Shown: piece after piece, positions 6,978 to 13,736 of the stretch
Layout: each line of letters opens with the position of its first letter
Numbering within the stretch: position 1 is the first letter of the stretch
From: a virus
Direction: 5' to 3' (one strand)
Virus record (IMG/VR): IMGVR_UViG_3300014050_000058
Span: 1 to 41,333 of that record
Length of the DNA stretch: 41,333 nt
Made by a program: the position numbers and the translations under genes
The notes under the pieces: model-generated
What the model saw: the letters and a program-made list of their open reading frames with translations, nothing else
What the model was told of the DNA's origin: nothing
Databases searched by the model: none

Positions 6978-7736
6978 CTACCTCCTACCGTGAGTGCCCC
7001 GGAATGAAAGCTTCGAGTCAAATCCTTTCTGAGAAAACCTTTGCCCCTCTTCCACTTGGATCGGAGGGGAACTGTCGGGGTTGTCCTTCAGAGTGTTCAT
7101 AAACATCGAAATTCTTTGGTACATCTGCTCAGCTTTTACGATCTTTTGGATGCCCAGTTCCCTTAGGCAAGGCGTTTCAACCTCAATTAACAACCTTGAT
7201 GAACCAGACTCTCTGATAACAAAGACTGGTTTTTGGATCCTCTTTGACACGTCAACCAGAGTTTTCACCTCTCTATTAACGACTTCTTCGTAAGAGAGTT
7301 TATTCTTGTTTAAAAGAGGCAGGTTCCATGAAAAACCTGGCCTGATGTAATCCCAAGAGGGATGGTCTCTTGGTATCACATGGAAGGAGTGGGTAGGGTC
7401 AGAAATGTGTTCAAACGGATGCCCAAGGGGCACTTCTTTTACCAGTAGATATAAACAACCACAGACTGACAACCATCTGAACCTCCAAGGGAACTGTTTC
7501 CAACTTAATAGGTTACTGCCGTTGTAGGAGGTGAGGGAATTAAAACGGGGCAAAGGGAAACCATGATTTTGGACCTCAACTATCAATGAGTTATTTGTGG
7601 GATATGTAGACTCGGTAAGAGGTTGATCCACAAAACACTTATCTCTCTCGTATCTGTTGGATTCATCCCCACCCTCTTTGCTGTAGAGAAACTCCACATA
7701 GTCATAGTAATCCCTGAACTTAGATACTATCCTCAT
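6978..7736 (-). CDS. MRIVSKFRDYYD-family phage protein (252 aa)
   Basis: I start at ATG 7736 because the protein then opens MRIVSKFRDYYDYVEFL, a start shared by a common family of hypothetical phage proteins. An upstream extension would run through the tmRNA. Central features are CGCLYLLVKEVP and HPFEHISDPTHSFHVIP. No catalytic motif is recognised. It follows the tmRNA and its terminator, so it depends on readthrough or an unrecognised promoter. Confidence 0.75.
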   Translation of the reverse strand: MRIVSKFRDYYDYVEFLYSKEGGDESNRYERDKCFVDQPLTESTYPTNNSLIVEVQNHGFPLPRFNSLTSYNGSNLLSWKQFPWRFRWLSVCGCLYLLVKEVPLGHPFEHISDPTHSFHVIPRDHPSWDYIRPGFSWNLPLLNKNKLSYEEVVNREVKTLVDVSKRIQKPVFVIRESGSSRLLIEVETPCLRELGIQKIVKAEQMYQRISMFMNTLKDNPDSSPPIQVEEGQRFSQKGFDSKLSFRGTHGRR

Positions 7737-7753
7737 GGCAAAACTTCCTAAAT

Positions 7754-7782
7754 TTGGAAAGAGGGAGACCTTAGCCTCCCTC
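7754..7782 (-). terminator. rho-independent terminator after tmRNA
   Basis: The minus strand reads GAGGGAG-GCTAAGGT-CTCCCTC followed by TTTCC: a 7-bp stem with a short U-rich tail, directly 3' of the tmRNA coding piece. It may alternatively be part of the tmRNA structure. Confidence 0.6.
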
Positions 7783-7992
7783 AAACAGAGTCGGAGTGCG
7801 TGGCTCAAACAGCCACAACAGCCCTCTCGAACTTGACGATTTTGTTAGCGTCTATTTTGTGCTTGTGCAAGCAGCTTTCACTTGAGTGAAATCTCCACCT
7901 CGTCGAAACCTTGGCACCCCCTTGTAATGGAAGTGAGGGGAATCGAACCCCTGTCCGAGATGTCATCTTCCCAAACTACACCTAGTTTTGAG
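7783..7992 (-). ncRNA. ssrA: two-piece, circularly permuted tmRNA
   Basis: The acceptor piece comes first (minus strand), with T arm GACAGGGGTTCGATTCCCC and 3' strand CACTTCC plus A73 at 7928. After only 6 nt the coding piece starts at 7921 with GGGGGTGCCAAGGTTTCGACG, carrying the tmRNA hallmark GGTTTCGACG. The two acceptor strands pair over 7 bp and include G3-U70, the alanine identity pair. The tag frame (7805-7849) begins at a GCT resume codon and encodes ANKIVKFERAVVAV. The permuted order and ANKIV start are typical of alpha-cyanobacteria. The tag's last residues are VAV rather than the usual VAA, which should weaken ClpXP recognition. CCA is not encoded. Transcription is probably from the promoter at 9284. 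Confidence 0.88.
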
Positions 7993-8271
7993 TCATTCGG
8001 TAGGACTATCCAACATCACTATTGAGGGAGAAGAAGCACCCATTGCAGCAATGTCGTCTTCCGAGAGAGTTTCGCAGAATTCTATAAAGTCATTGAGGCC
8101 CCAATGACACGCTTCGATCCACAATTTATTCCCTTCTTTGTCACTCGTTTGGAAGGCCAATGCCATTGCGTCGGATTCCCTCTGGTGACACAGGGCATAA
8201 GTCTCTTCGTCAAGAGAGACAGGTGCTCCGTTGCTCATCGCATATAGGACTCTGAGAAACTTAGGGCTCAT
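7993..8271 (-). CDS. hypothetical protein (92 aa)
   Basis: The ATG overlaps the stop of the 8268-8456 gene (ATGA), and the stop lies right at the 5' edge of the tmRNA acceptor piece. The protein is acidic and helical (LDEETYALCHQRESDAMALAF, FIEFCETLSEDDIAAMG). I do not recognise a family. Confidence 0.7.
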   Translation of the reverse strand: MSPKFLRVLYAMSNGAPVSLDEETYALCHQRESDAMALAFQTSDKEGNKLWIEACHWGLNDFIEFCETLSEDDIAAMGASSPSIVMLDSPTE

Positions 8272-8456
8272 CGTCCTTTACTGAAGACTTTCTTCACGAG
8301 ACGAGAGGTATCTCCCTCGTGCATTACAACAGCAACCTCTCGGCCGTTTTTCATGCAAAGAGCCTCAGCCTCTGAAAGAGCCTCAGCCTCTGTAGAGAAC
8401 GATCGTTTCTGGGAAACACCTTGAGAGCGGATTGTGAAGTAAGTAGGATTTTTCAT
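8268..8456 (-). CDS. hypothetical protein (62 aa)
   Basis: I start at ATG 8456 because the longer frame would overlap the preceding 59-aa gene. The protein opens MKNPTYFTIRSQGVSQKRSF and contains an alanine/glutamate-rich near-repeat (STEAEALSEAEAL). It is coupled to the next gene through ATGA. Function unknown. Confidence 0.6.
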   Translation of the reverse strand: MKNPTYFTIRSQGVSQKRSFSTEAEALSEAEALCMKNGREVAVVMHEGDTSRLVKKVFSKGR

Positions 8457-8469
8457 GTGTTTGGGTTGT

Positions 8470-8649
8470 TTAGAGGCAAAAGTGCCAGTTTCGGATGTCT
8501 TTTGGGTCATGCCAAATGCATAACTTTCGGTTCTCTGAGAGAAGCAGATATTTGCCTCTCTCAAATCTTAGAGCTTCCACCTTGGGCGAGCCCTCCATCT
8601 TCTCTTTGAAGATTTTCTTAGCTTTGTTGCTTATGGGGATAAGCTTCAT
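8470..8649 (-). CDS. basic hypothetical protein (59 aa)
   Basis: An uninterrupted frame from ATG 8649, lysine-rich at the start (MKLIPISNKAKKIFKEKM) and ending in a Trp/His/Cys-rich tail (CIWHDPKD, NWHFCL). It fits the gap between its neighbours without overlap. The high basic content may indicate nucleic-acid binding, but no family is recognised. Confidence 0.6.
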   Translation of the reverse strand: MKLIPISNKAKKIFKEKMEGSPKVEALRFERGKYLLLSENRKLCIWHDPKDIRNWHFCL

Positions 8650-8664
8650 GTATCTACATGTCCC

Positions 8665-8793
8665 TCATTCTCCTTTGCCGTAGAAACGATCGATGAAAAC
8701 TTCCGACTGGATGTGCTTGAGGTAATCACGCTCATTGAAATTCGGACGCTTCGGGAGCTGGCTGGAGCGAGTGTTGTCTTTCGTGCTAACCAT
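8665..8793 (-). CDS. hypothetical protein (42 aa)
   Basis: I start at ATG 8793 (MVSTKDNTRSSQ); the upstream extension overlaps the 2H phosphoesterase gene. A polar N-terminus is followed by an amphipathic part (ERDYLKHIQSEVFIDRFYG). GGAG lies just before the next frame. Function unknown. Confidence 0.5.
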   Translation of the reverse strand: MVSTKDNTRSSQLPKRPNFNERDYLKHIQSEVFIDRFYGKGE

Positions 8794-8803
8794 TGTAGTG
8801 TGC

Positions 8804-9175
8804 TCAGGAAAACCGGAAAAAGTCGAATACAAGAGAGACAGGCTTGACAACTGGGAGGTGATTGTGAGAGGAAGACAACATCTCATTCGATGCCACAGGC
8901 TTGACACCTTCAACCATAGACACTGTAATGTGAGGATACCGATTCTTGCAAAGAGCCTTTACATCCGAAGGCAGCTTCACAGTGACCGCCTGGATTTGTT
9001 CATTCCAACAATCACTCAGCAGGAGAGCCTGAACTTCTCTTCCAAGCAAACTCTGAATGTCATCGGTCATTTGAACCCCATATTGCAGGGTTACGTGAAG
9101 GTGGTTTGGACGAGTGGCAAAGCGTGGTTGAACCGTCAGATTCGAATTTACAGACAACCAGAGAATTCCTTCCAT
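8804..9175 (-). CDS. 2H phosphoesterase-like protein
   Basis: I start at ATG 9175, just after the tRNA-Arg. The 123-residue protein has two H-x-T motifs about 60 residues apart, HVTLQYG and PHITVSM, the pattern of 2H phosphoesterases. These open 2',3'-cyclic phosphates or cleave 2'-5' and cyclic-oligonucleotide bonds. The HITVS...KPVASNEML segment resembles tRNA-ligase-associated phosphodiesterase domains. Phage 2H enzymes include RNA-repair proteins and the anti-CBASS protein Acb1. Given the nearby RNA ligase and tRNAs I favour RNA repair, without excluding defence evasion. Confidence 0.65.
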   Translation of the reverse strand: MEGILWLSVNSNLTVQPRFATRPNHLHVTLQYGVQMTDDIQSLLGREVQALLLSDCWNEQIQAVTVKLPSDVKALCKNRYPHITVSMVEGVKPVASNEMLSSSHNHLPVVKPVSLVFDFFRFS

Positions 9176-9193
9176 GACAACCAATCTTTGAAG

Positions 9194-9267
9194 CACCCTG
9201 AACAGGACTCGAACCTGTGACAACCTCTTTAGGAAAGAGGCGCTCTATCCAGCTGAGCTACCAGGGC
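9194..9267 (-). tRNA. tRNA-Arg(CCT)
   Basis: Full cloverleaf: acceptor GCCCTGG/TCAGGGT with G-U ends, D arm CTCAGCTGGATAGAG, anticodon loop TTCCTAA, T arm ACAGG-TTCGAGT-CCTGT. CCA is not encoded. It reads AGG codons. First transcript product of the promoter at 9284. Confidence 0.92.
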
Positions 9268-9283
9268 TTGAAACCACCCTTAT

Positions 9284-9328
9284 ACTATAGAGGGCTTTGG
9301 GAGGAAAGTAAAGGTCGGGTTACCGAAC
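9284..9328 (-). promoter_or_regulatory. promoter for tRNA-Arg(CCT) and the tmRNA unit
   Basis: -35 TTTACT (9307-9312), 17-bp spacer, -10 TATAGT (9284-9289), with box GTTCGGTAACCCGACC abutting the -35. Confidence 0.85.
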
Positions 9329-9333
9329 TTCCC

Positions 9334-9792
9334 TCACTTGTTGAGGTCAGAGAGTCTTGCTTGGATTTCCAGGTAGAACTTGTAATACTTGGCCATCCGA
9401 GCCATGTCTTTCTCGGAGATACCTTTGAGTCTTCGAATATCAGTGTTATGGCGCAGGTCGGCAAGTTTAACCCTCATTGCATCCTCGTTTGAGAAGACCC
9501 GAAGTTTGTACTCTTCGTAGCTTTCCCCTCGCTGTTTAGTGAGAGAGCGAATGCCTTCCACAACTCTGTCAGAAAAGCCCATCTCACGGAGATCGGAGAA
9601 GGTTACACTCGTGTCCTCAACCAAATCGTGACCCAAGGCGATACACTGAAGCTCTTCATCCTTTTCTCCCCTCAAGTAATGCATTACTTTAAGGGGATGG
9701 AGAATGTAAGGATTACCGCCTTTGTCATATTGCCCTTCGTGGGAATTTGTGGCAAGGACAAGCATCTTGCTCAACATTTCTCCTTTGTTCAT
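9334..9792 (-). CDS. HD-domain (p)ppGpp hydrolase-like protein
   Basis: I start at ATG 9792, giving 152 residues. It matches the HD domain of small alarmone hydrolases (SpoT-HD/MESH1): HEGQYDKGGNPYILHPL (first metal His), ALGHDLVEDTSVTF (HD pair plus ED) and VKLADLRHNTDI. No synthetase domain is present. Such an enzyme would remove (p)ppGpp or a related nucleotide, which could blunt the host stringent response. It follows tRNA-Cys and the promoter at 9939. Confidence 0.85.
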   Translation of the reverse strand: MNKGEMLSKMLVLATNSHEGQYDKGGNPYILHPLKVMHYLRGEKDEELQCIALGHDLVEDTSVTFSDLREMGFSDRVVEGIRSLTKQRGESYEEYKLRVFSNEDAMRVKLADLRHNTDIRRLKGISEKDMARMAKYYKFYLEIQARLSDLNK

Positions 9793-9850
9793 GGTGTTTA
9801 GAGGTTGCAATTTGAACTGTGAAGGAAGGTAGTTGTTTACTGTTATGGAA

Positions 9851-9924
9851 AGTTCCAGGTCGGATTCGAACCGACGAATAGGAGCTTTGCAGGCTCCCGC
9901 CTTAGACCGCTTGGCTACTGGAAC
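9851..9924 (-). tRNA. tRNA-Cys(GCA)
   Basis: Acceptor GTTCCAG/CTGGAAC, T73, D arm GCCAAGCGGTCTAAGGC, anticodon arm GGAGC-CTGCAAA-GCTCC, T arm GTCGG-TTCGAAT-CCGAC. CCA not encoded. Confidence 0.92.
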
Positions 9925-9938
9925 ACGTTTACATTATA

Positions 9939-9984
9939 AGTGTACCCCGTTGAGGGGGAGAAGTAAAGGTCGGGTTACCGAACC
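9939..9984 (-). promoter_or_regulatory. promoter for tRNA-Cys and the HD gene
   Basis: -35 TTTACT (9962-9967), 17-bp spacer, -10 TACACT (9939-9944), box GGTTCGGTAACCCGACC. The tRNA begins about 15 nt after the -10. Confidence 0.85.
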
Positions 9985-10004
9985 TGACTCTGCCCTCTAT
10001 CCCT

Positions 10005-10598
10005 TCAGTAGTTTGCAGCTTGAAGGGCCAAAAGTACCTTTTTTTCAAGGTCTTTAATGTCACCATCGTTCATAATCACTTTGTCAAAATGGTGGCCCTC
10101 TAAGAGATACTCTGAGGGGTGCTTAGTAACGGTCGAAGGCAGCGAGAGGAAGTTTCTCTTGATCTCTGGTCTCTCCACCTTCCAAAATTCCACCGTTGGC
10201 ACAGTTGATAGAGACTCGTATTCTCCCGGAAATCTGAGATCATCGCACACACAATGGTAAGTATCAATGTCTCTCCTAATCCCTTGTAAACATGCCTCAG
10301 TCCACAAGTTGCTGTGAATCATATTTCTTCCCCAGTCTGTTCCAAGGGTCTGATGAAGGTATCTACTTGTAGGCTCTCCTGGAATTTTTTTGAGAGGTTC
10401 TCCTTTGAGAGAGAAAACGTAGGAGCTTGCTTCTTCCTCAGTATAGCCGAAACTTACAAGAAGCTCACAAACCATGGCCTTCAAAGGAGCTGCGAAGGAG
10501 TAGGTCTTTGTCTTCAACAACAACTTGTTGATAATGAGGGCCACCTCGCTTTTCCCACTACCAGGACAACTAGAGTACAAAGCAATCAGTCTTTTCAT
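10005..10598 (-). CDS. deoxynucleoside monophosphate kinase
   Basis: A 197-residue P-loop protein. The Walker A is CPGSGKSE near residue 12, followed by TYSFAAPLKAMVC, KKIPGEPTSRYLHQTLGTDWGR and a DDLRFPGEYE segment, all as in T4 gp1-type dNMP kinases that raise dNMPs to dNDPs for replication. The stop is followed closely by the tRNA-Cys promoter. Its ATG overlaps the upstream gene's stop (ATGA). Confidence 0.88.
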   Translation of the reverse strand: MKRLIALYSSCPGSGKSEVALIINKLLLKTKTYSFAAPLKAMVCELLVSFGYTEEEASSYVFSLKGEPLKKIPGEPTSRYLHQTLGTDWGRNMIHSNLWTEACLQGIRRDIDTYHCVCDDLRFPGEYESLSTVPTVEFWKVERPEIKRNFLSLPSTVTKHPSEYLLEGHHFDKVIMNDGDIKDLEKKVLLALQAANY

Positions 10599-11044
10599 TG
10601 GGACAGTTTGGCTTTTTCGATAAACTGGTGCAAACGGTACACTGTCCTTCTATCTGGCATGGTTTTGAGAGGCAATGATCGAATGCTATTCATCAGGTGC
10701 AGGTCTTGGAATACACTTTTGACCAAAGAAGACTCCTCACACACTCTTTGAACCAGCTGCCCTTCTTCCTCCTGCCAGTGCTTGAAAAACTCGTAGAGGC
10801 CTCCTTGATTTCTATGTGCGGAATAGATTGTGCCGTACGCATAAGGATAATTATTGACCCACAGGGGAACTATCGGGTATTTTTCACAGCTGAAAATAGC
10901 AACGTACTCATCTATCGCTGAGATGGTAGCGTTGTCTATCAGCCAATTCACAAAGCGAGTGTATTCTTTCGAAGTGGGGTACAATCGGACCAGAGAACTC
11001 AGGTAGTACCTGAGGTACTTAAGCAGACTTGCAATTTTTTTCAT
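10595..11044 (-). CDS. hypothetical protein (149 aa)
   Basis: Middle gene of a three-gene unit ending in dNMP kinase. The N-terminus is basic and hydrophobic (MKKIASLLKYLRYYLSSLVRL). Later parts are aromatic-rich (PLWVNNYPYAYGTIY) and helical with a basic C-terminus. No family is recognised. It overlaps its upstream neighbour by 26 nt. Confidence 0.7.
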   Translation of the reverse strand: MKKIASLLKYLRYYLSSLVRLYPTSKEYTRFVNWLIDNATISAIDEYVAIFSCEKYPIVPLWVNNYPYAYGTIYSAHRNQGGLYEFFKHWQEEEGQLVQRVCEESSLVKSVFQDLHLMNSIRSLPLKTMPDRRTVYRLHQFIEKAKLSQ

Positions 11045-11243
11045 AGTTTCTCAGAGCTTGCCTAACAGCCTCTTTTTCTAAGGAGAGAGAAGAGGCAATC
11101 TTTTCGCCTCCAAAGTAAAAGTCAAATCGTTTGTATTGACGACGGAGCATATTCCCCATCTTGTCATAATCAATGTACCATTTTTGGTCCTCAACCACTT
11201 GGTAGGGGACGCCAGAAAAGGGTGAATAGAAGTTCATTTGCAT
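11019..11243 (-). CDS. hypothetical protein (74 aa), leaderless
   Basis: ATG lies exactly 6 nt after the -10 TATAAT, predicting transcription from the start codon itself. Tyr/Phe-rich first half (PYQVVEDQKWYIDYDKMGNM) and a basic tail ending NYEKNCKSA. The opening ATG-CAA-ATG offers two starts. Function unknown. Confidence 0.7.
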   Translation of the reverse strand: MQMNFYSPFSGVPYQVVEDQKWYIDYDKMGNMLRRQYKRFDFYFGGEKIASSLSLEKEAVRQALRNYEKNCKSA

Positions 11244-11249
11244 GACTCT

Positions 11250-11293
11250 ATTATAGATCTATGAAAGAGGAGTAAAGAGCGGATAGCCGAACC
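11250..11293 (-). promoter_or_regulatory. leaderless-type promoter
   Basis: -10 TATAAT (11250-11255), -35 TTTACT (11271-11276). The spacer is only 15 bp, shorter than in the other copies. Box GGTTCGGCTATCCGC. Six nt separate the -10 from ATG 11243. Confidence 0.7.
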
Positions 11294-11300
11294 CCCCCTC

Positions 11301-12593
11301 TCACACACCTTTGTACAATGCATTAATCAACCCTTGGGCGTCATCATCACTCAACTTCTTCCATGGCCCTTGCTCATAGGTCTCAATGGGAGAACGTATG
11401 CCGTGAACCATCATAGCAACCACTTCTTCGGGTTCCATGTTATACTTTTTTCGGAGAGTGTTCACAACTGAATTCAAGTTTTTATACATCCTGCCGAGAG
11501 CAGGGAACTCATTTCCAAGTTCTTTCTCCTTGCCATCACGCAAAAGTCTCAAGGAAGAGACTAACCCTGTAACATGCCAATCAAGACTTTGCCAATTTCC
11601 CGCCGTAATATGACCAGACGCATCATCGGGCACATGCTTCCAGGGGTTGGCATTTTTCAAGCTCTTTGGGATTTCCAGGGAGCCCAAAGCCTCTGCAAGA
11701 GCAGCTTTCGGGTTGTCTTGAGAGAGTCCAAAGTCAACCCATCTGCCTTTTCCAGTCTTGTCGCCAATCTTTAAGTTGCCAGGGTGAGCATCATTGTGAG
11801 CGATTCCTAGGCGGTGTAGTTCGGCCATGGCTTGCCAGTACACATCGGCGGCTTTCTTCCCTGCAATTTGATCCTCTGGTAAGCTTCCTAGAAGATCCAA
11901 ATCTTTTCCAGGGACCCGAGTCATTGCTATCCTACCCTGCCTCAGGCCTAGGTGTTTGACACTCTCGAGATCTTCATGTCCCTCAGTTTTAATTTTGCCG
12001 TCTAAATCAGCTGCTATCAAACCTGGCCCCAGGTCCTTTCGACCTACTTTCTCAAGTATCCTCACCTCATTCTCAGTCACCACCCCCCTCTTCACATACT
12101 CTCCGTTCGGGTTTGAGATGACCGAAGCGAAGGACCCGAGACCGGCTTCTTCTGCAGTTGGTTTACTACTGTCTGCCCAGCCGTTATAACTCTCGGAGCC
12201 AATTCTCTTCATTGGCTTCTTTTCTATCTTTTTGTCGTAATCTCCGGCCTTAAGCCAGTCCCACTCTTTAACATCTTCCGTTGGTAAAGAAGGTGATAGC
12301 AAACCTGCTTTGACTAATCTGCTTTTCAGCTCTGCAATGTCTTCCTGACTTATAATGTTATGGCCCAGTTCTTTCTTGAGTTGAGCTCTCAACCTTTCGA
12401 AAATAGCTCTATCCCCGCGAACTCCCCGCTCTTTGACTCTCTTGAACAGAGCAACAACTCCGAGTTTCTCCTGAACTTTTCTCACAGTGGAAGAGACTCT
12501 CGGAGACAAAGTCGCTGTGCAAGCTTTGGAGCTTTGTATGCAGGAAGAGCCACACGACTTCCCCTTATCACATCTTTTTCTCATTGAGGACAT
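11301..12593 (-). CDS. protein-kinase-fold protein with cyanophage cysteine signature
   Basis: A 430-residue protein. The N-terminus carries RCDKGKSCGSSCIQSSKAC, a cysteine signature I associate with cyanophage virion-linked proteins. The C-terminal half looks like a kinase: GLGSFASVISNPNGEYVKRG (glycine loop and Lys), ENEVRILEKVG (helix-C Glu), LGIAHNDAHPGNLKIG (HxD-N catalytic loop) and WVDFGLSQ (DFG). It could phosphorylate host proteins after injection or act during infection. Two nearby starts (12593 and 12584) are possible. No box-type promoter precedes it. Substrate unknown. Confidence 0.8.
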   Translation of the reverse strand: MSSMRKRCDKGKSCGSSCIQSSKACTATLSPRVSSTVRKVQEKLGVVALFKRVKERGVRGDRAIFERLRAQLKKELGHNIISQEDIAELKSRLVKAGLLSPSLPTEDVKEWDWLKAGDYDKKIEKKPMKRIGSESYNGWADSSKPTAEEAGLGSFASVISNPNGEYVKRGVVTENEVRILEKVGRKDLGPGLIAADLDGKIKTEGHEDLESVKHLGLRQGRIAMTRVPGKDLDLLGSLPEDQIAGKKAADVYWQAMAELHRLGIAHNDAHPGNLKIGDKTGKGRWVDFGLSQDNPKAALAEALGSLEIPKSLKNANPWKHVPDDASGHITAGNWQSLDWHVTGLVSSLRLLRDGKEKELGNEFPALGRMYKNLNSVVNTLRKKYNMEPEEVVAMMVHGIRSPIETYEQGPWKKLSDDDAQGLINALYKGV

Positions 12594-12724
12594 TCACGCA
12601 ATGCAAGACTTTACCCTCTCCCTGCGGCCCTGCAAGCCCCTCACCAGGGCTAGTGGGCCGAGGGCCGAGGTTTGGGGGCCAGGGTCCTCCCAGGGGCTCT
12701 AGGGAGCCTTAGAGGCTCGTGTAC

Positions 12725-12746
12725 AAAAAAGCCCCAGCGAAGGGGC
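12725..12746 (-). terminator. rho-independent terminator of the first tRNA array
   Basis: The minus strand reads GCCCC-TTCGCT-GGGGC followed by TTTTTT, 17 nt after tRNA-Leu(TAA). Confidence 0.85.
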
Positions 12747-12762
12747 GAAGGTTATCTTTGAG

Positions 12763-12845
12763 TGGCCGTCGGGGGACTCGAACCCCCATAGCTTTCCAGC
12801 TGGCGCATTTTAAGTGCGCTGTGTCTACCGTTCCACCAGACGGCC
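12763..12845 (-). tRNA. tRNA-Leu(TAA)
   Basis: Class II tRNA: acceptor GGCCGTC/GACGGCC with A73, anticodon arm GCGCA-CTTAAAA-TGCGC, variable stem-loop CAGCTGGAAAGCTAT, T arm GGGGG-TTCGAGT-CCCCC. Confidence 0.93.
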
Positions 12846-12849
12846 ATTT

Positions 12850-12877
12850 GTTATGGGACAGTTTAATGTCTTGTCAA
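12850..12877 (-). promoter_or_regulatory. candidate promoter for tRNA-Leu(TAA)
   Basis: A consensus -35 TTGACA (12872-12877) and -10-like CATAAC (12850-12855), spacer 16 bp, without the usual upstream box. Confidence 0.4.
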
Positions 12878-12887
12878 GGACAAGGTT

Positions 12888-13109
12888 TCAATAGATCCCG
12901 GCAGTATCGTGGAGGATACGATGCACAGTAAGCTCCGCAAGATACTCGTCGCTGTGAGTGATCCCTGCTTCTTCAACAACTTCACGCAGAGTTGATTGAA
13001 TCTCAGAAGGAGCCAGCTCTCGCCCATAAAGTAGGAGCATGAGCCGAGTGGCAACAATGACGCCGATTTCAGCTTCTTCGCGAGGGCTGAGCATTTCAGT
13101 GACTTTCAT
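12888..13109 (-). CDS. hypothetical protein (73 aa), leaderless
   Basis: I start at ATG 13109, 6 nt after the -10, which gives MKVTEMLSPREEAEIGVIVA. Mostly helical and acidic (LAPSEIQSTLREVVEEAG). The longer frame upstream runs into a tRNA-like element. Resembles small cyanophage proteins with an MK-ELLTP-type start, such as the 30714-30920 product. Function unknown. Confidence 0.7.
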   Translation of the reverse strand: MKVTEMLSPREEAEIGVIVATRLMLLLYGRELAPSEIQSTLREVVEEAGITHSDEYLAELTVHRILHDTAGIY

Positions 13110-13115
13110 ACTATA

Positions 13116-13161
13116 ATCATAGGTCTTTTTACCCTGGGAAGCAAGTAGGGGAAACCGAACC
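13116..13161 (-). promoter_or_regulatory. leaderless-type promoter
   Basis: -35 TTGCTT (13139-13144), 17-bp spacer, -10 TATGAT (13116-13121), 6 nt to ATG 13109. Box GGTTCGGTTTCCCC. Confidence 0.8.
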
Positions 13162-13173
13162 TCTTCAAAGAAG

Positions 13174-13251
13174 TGGAATGCATGGGAATCGAACCCACCA
13201 ATTTGCCCTGCCTTTTGAAGGTTTTGAAGCAAAGTGCCACCAAGGCACCCC
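13174..13251 (-). tRNA. tRNA-like element with duplicated anticodon-loop segment
   Basis: Acceptor GGGGTGC/GCATTCC with A73 and T arm GTGGG-TTCGATT-CCCAT are intact. The central part contains a tandem 9-nt repeat (CTTCAAAAC, CTTCAAAAG), so no standard 7-nt anticodon loop can be drawn. It is either a decayed tRNA or one with an enlarged loop; the loop reads CAA. Confidence 0.5.
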
Positions 13252-13293
13252 ATTATTGGACAATGAAACTTTTCACCTACGGTTATGAAGGTA

Positions 13294-13378
13294 TGCGTGT
13301 GGCGAGATTCGAACTCGCACTCTGCTTAACCAGAACTAGCTCCTCAAGCTAGCGGGTCTACCGTTCCCCCACACACGC
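13294..13378 (-). tRNA. tRNA-Leu(GAG)
   Basis: Class II: acceptor GCGTGTG/CACACGC with A73, anticodon stem CTAGC/GCTAG around loop TTGAGGA, long variable arm, T arm GCGAG-TTCGAAT-CTCGC. Confidence 0.92.
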
Positions 13379-13385
13379 GATCTTG

Positions 13386-13577
13386 TCAATCAAACATCCA
13401 CCATTCCCAACTCCAGGTGCGATAGTCTTTGCGACCCTCCAACTCTTTGATCACGCGATCAAGCAATTGGCCTCGCTCAGACTCAGGCATGGTGTTTTTG
13501 CCATCGGTGAGAGAGTTACCCATGGTAACAAGCTCCGAGGTTTGGAGCGAGGACAGGTTGGGCTTCTTATTTTCCAT
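13386..13577 (-). CDS. hypothetical protein (63 aa), leaderless
   Basis: ATG is 6 nt after the -10. Polar and acidic (MENKKPNLSSLQTSELVTMG) with a Trp-rich end (RTWSWEWWMFD). It is inserted between two tRNA genes. Function unknown. Confidence 0.7.
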   Translation of the reverse strand: MENKKPNLSSLQTSELVTMGNSLTDGKNTMPESERGQLLDRVIKELEGRKDYRTWSWEWWMFD

Positions 13578-13583
13578 ACCTCT

Positions 13584-13628
13584 ATCTTAGCCCTTCCTCA
13601 AGGGCTAGGCAAGGTCGGGTTACCGAAC
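13584..13628 (-). promoter_or_regulatory. leaderless-type promoter
   Basis: -35 TTGCCT (13607-13612), 17-bp spacer, -10 TAAGAT (13584-13589), 6 nt to ATG 13577. Box GGTTCGGTAACCCGACC. Confidence 0.85.
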
Positions 13629-13665
13629 CATCTGCCCCTGAAAATCGGCGTAACAAGTGTGGAAA

Positions 13666-13734
13666 TTGGGAAGGCAGGATTCGAACCTGCAATTGAGTAC
13701 TCTGCGATGGGCTTTGCCGTTTGCCTACTTCCCA
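13666..13734 (-). tRNA. short tRNA-like element, anticodon unresolved
   Basis: Acceptor TGGGAAG/CTTCCCA, A73, D arm GGC-AAACGGCAAA-GCC and T arm GCAGG-TTCGAAT-CCTGC are good. The region between D and T arms is 4 nt short and gives no proper anticodon stem (CATCGCAGAGTACTCAATT). Total 69 nt. Confidence 0.5.
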
Positions 13735-13736
13735 AA

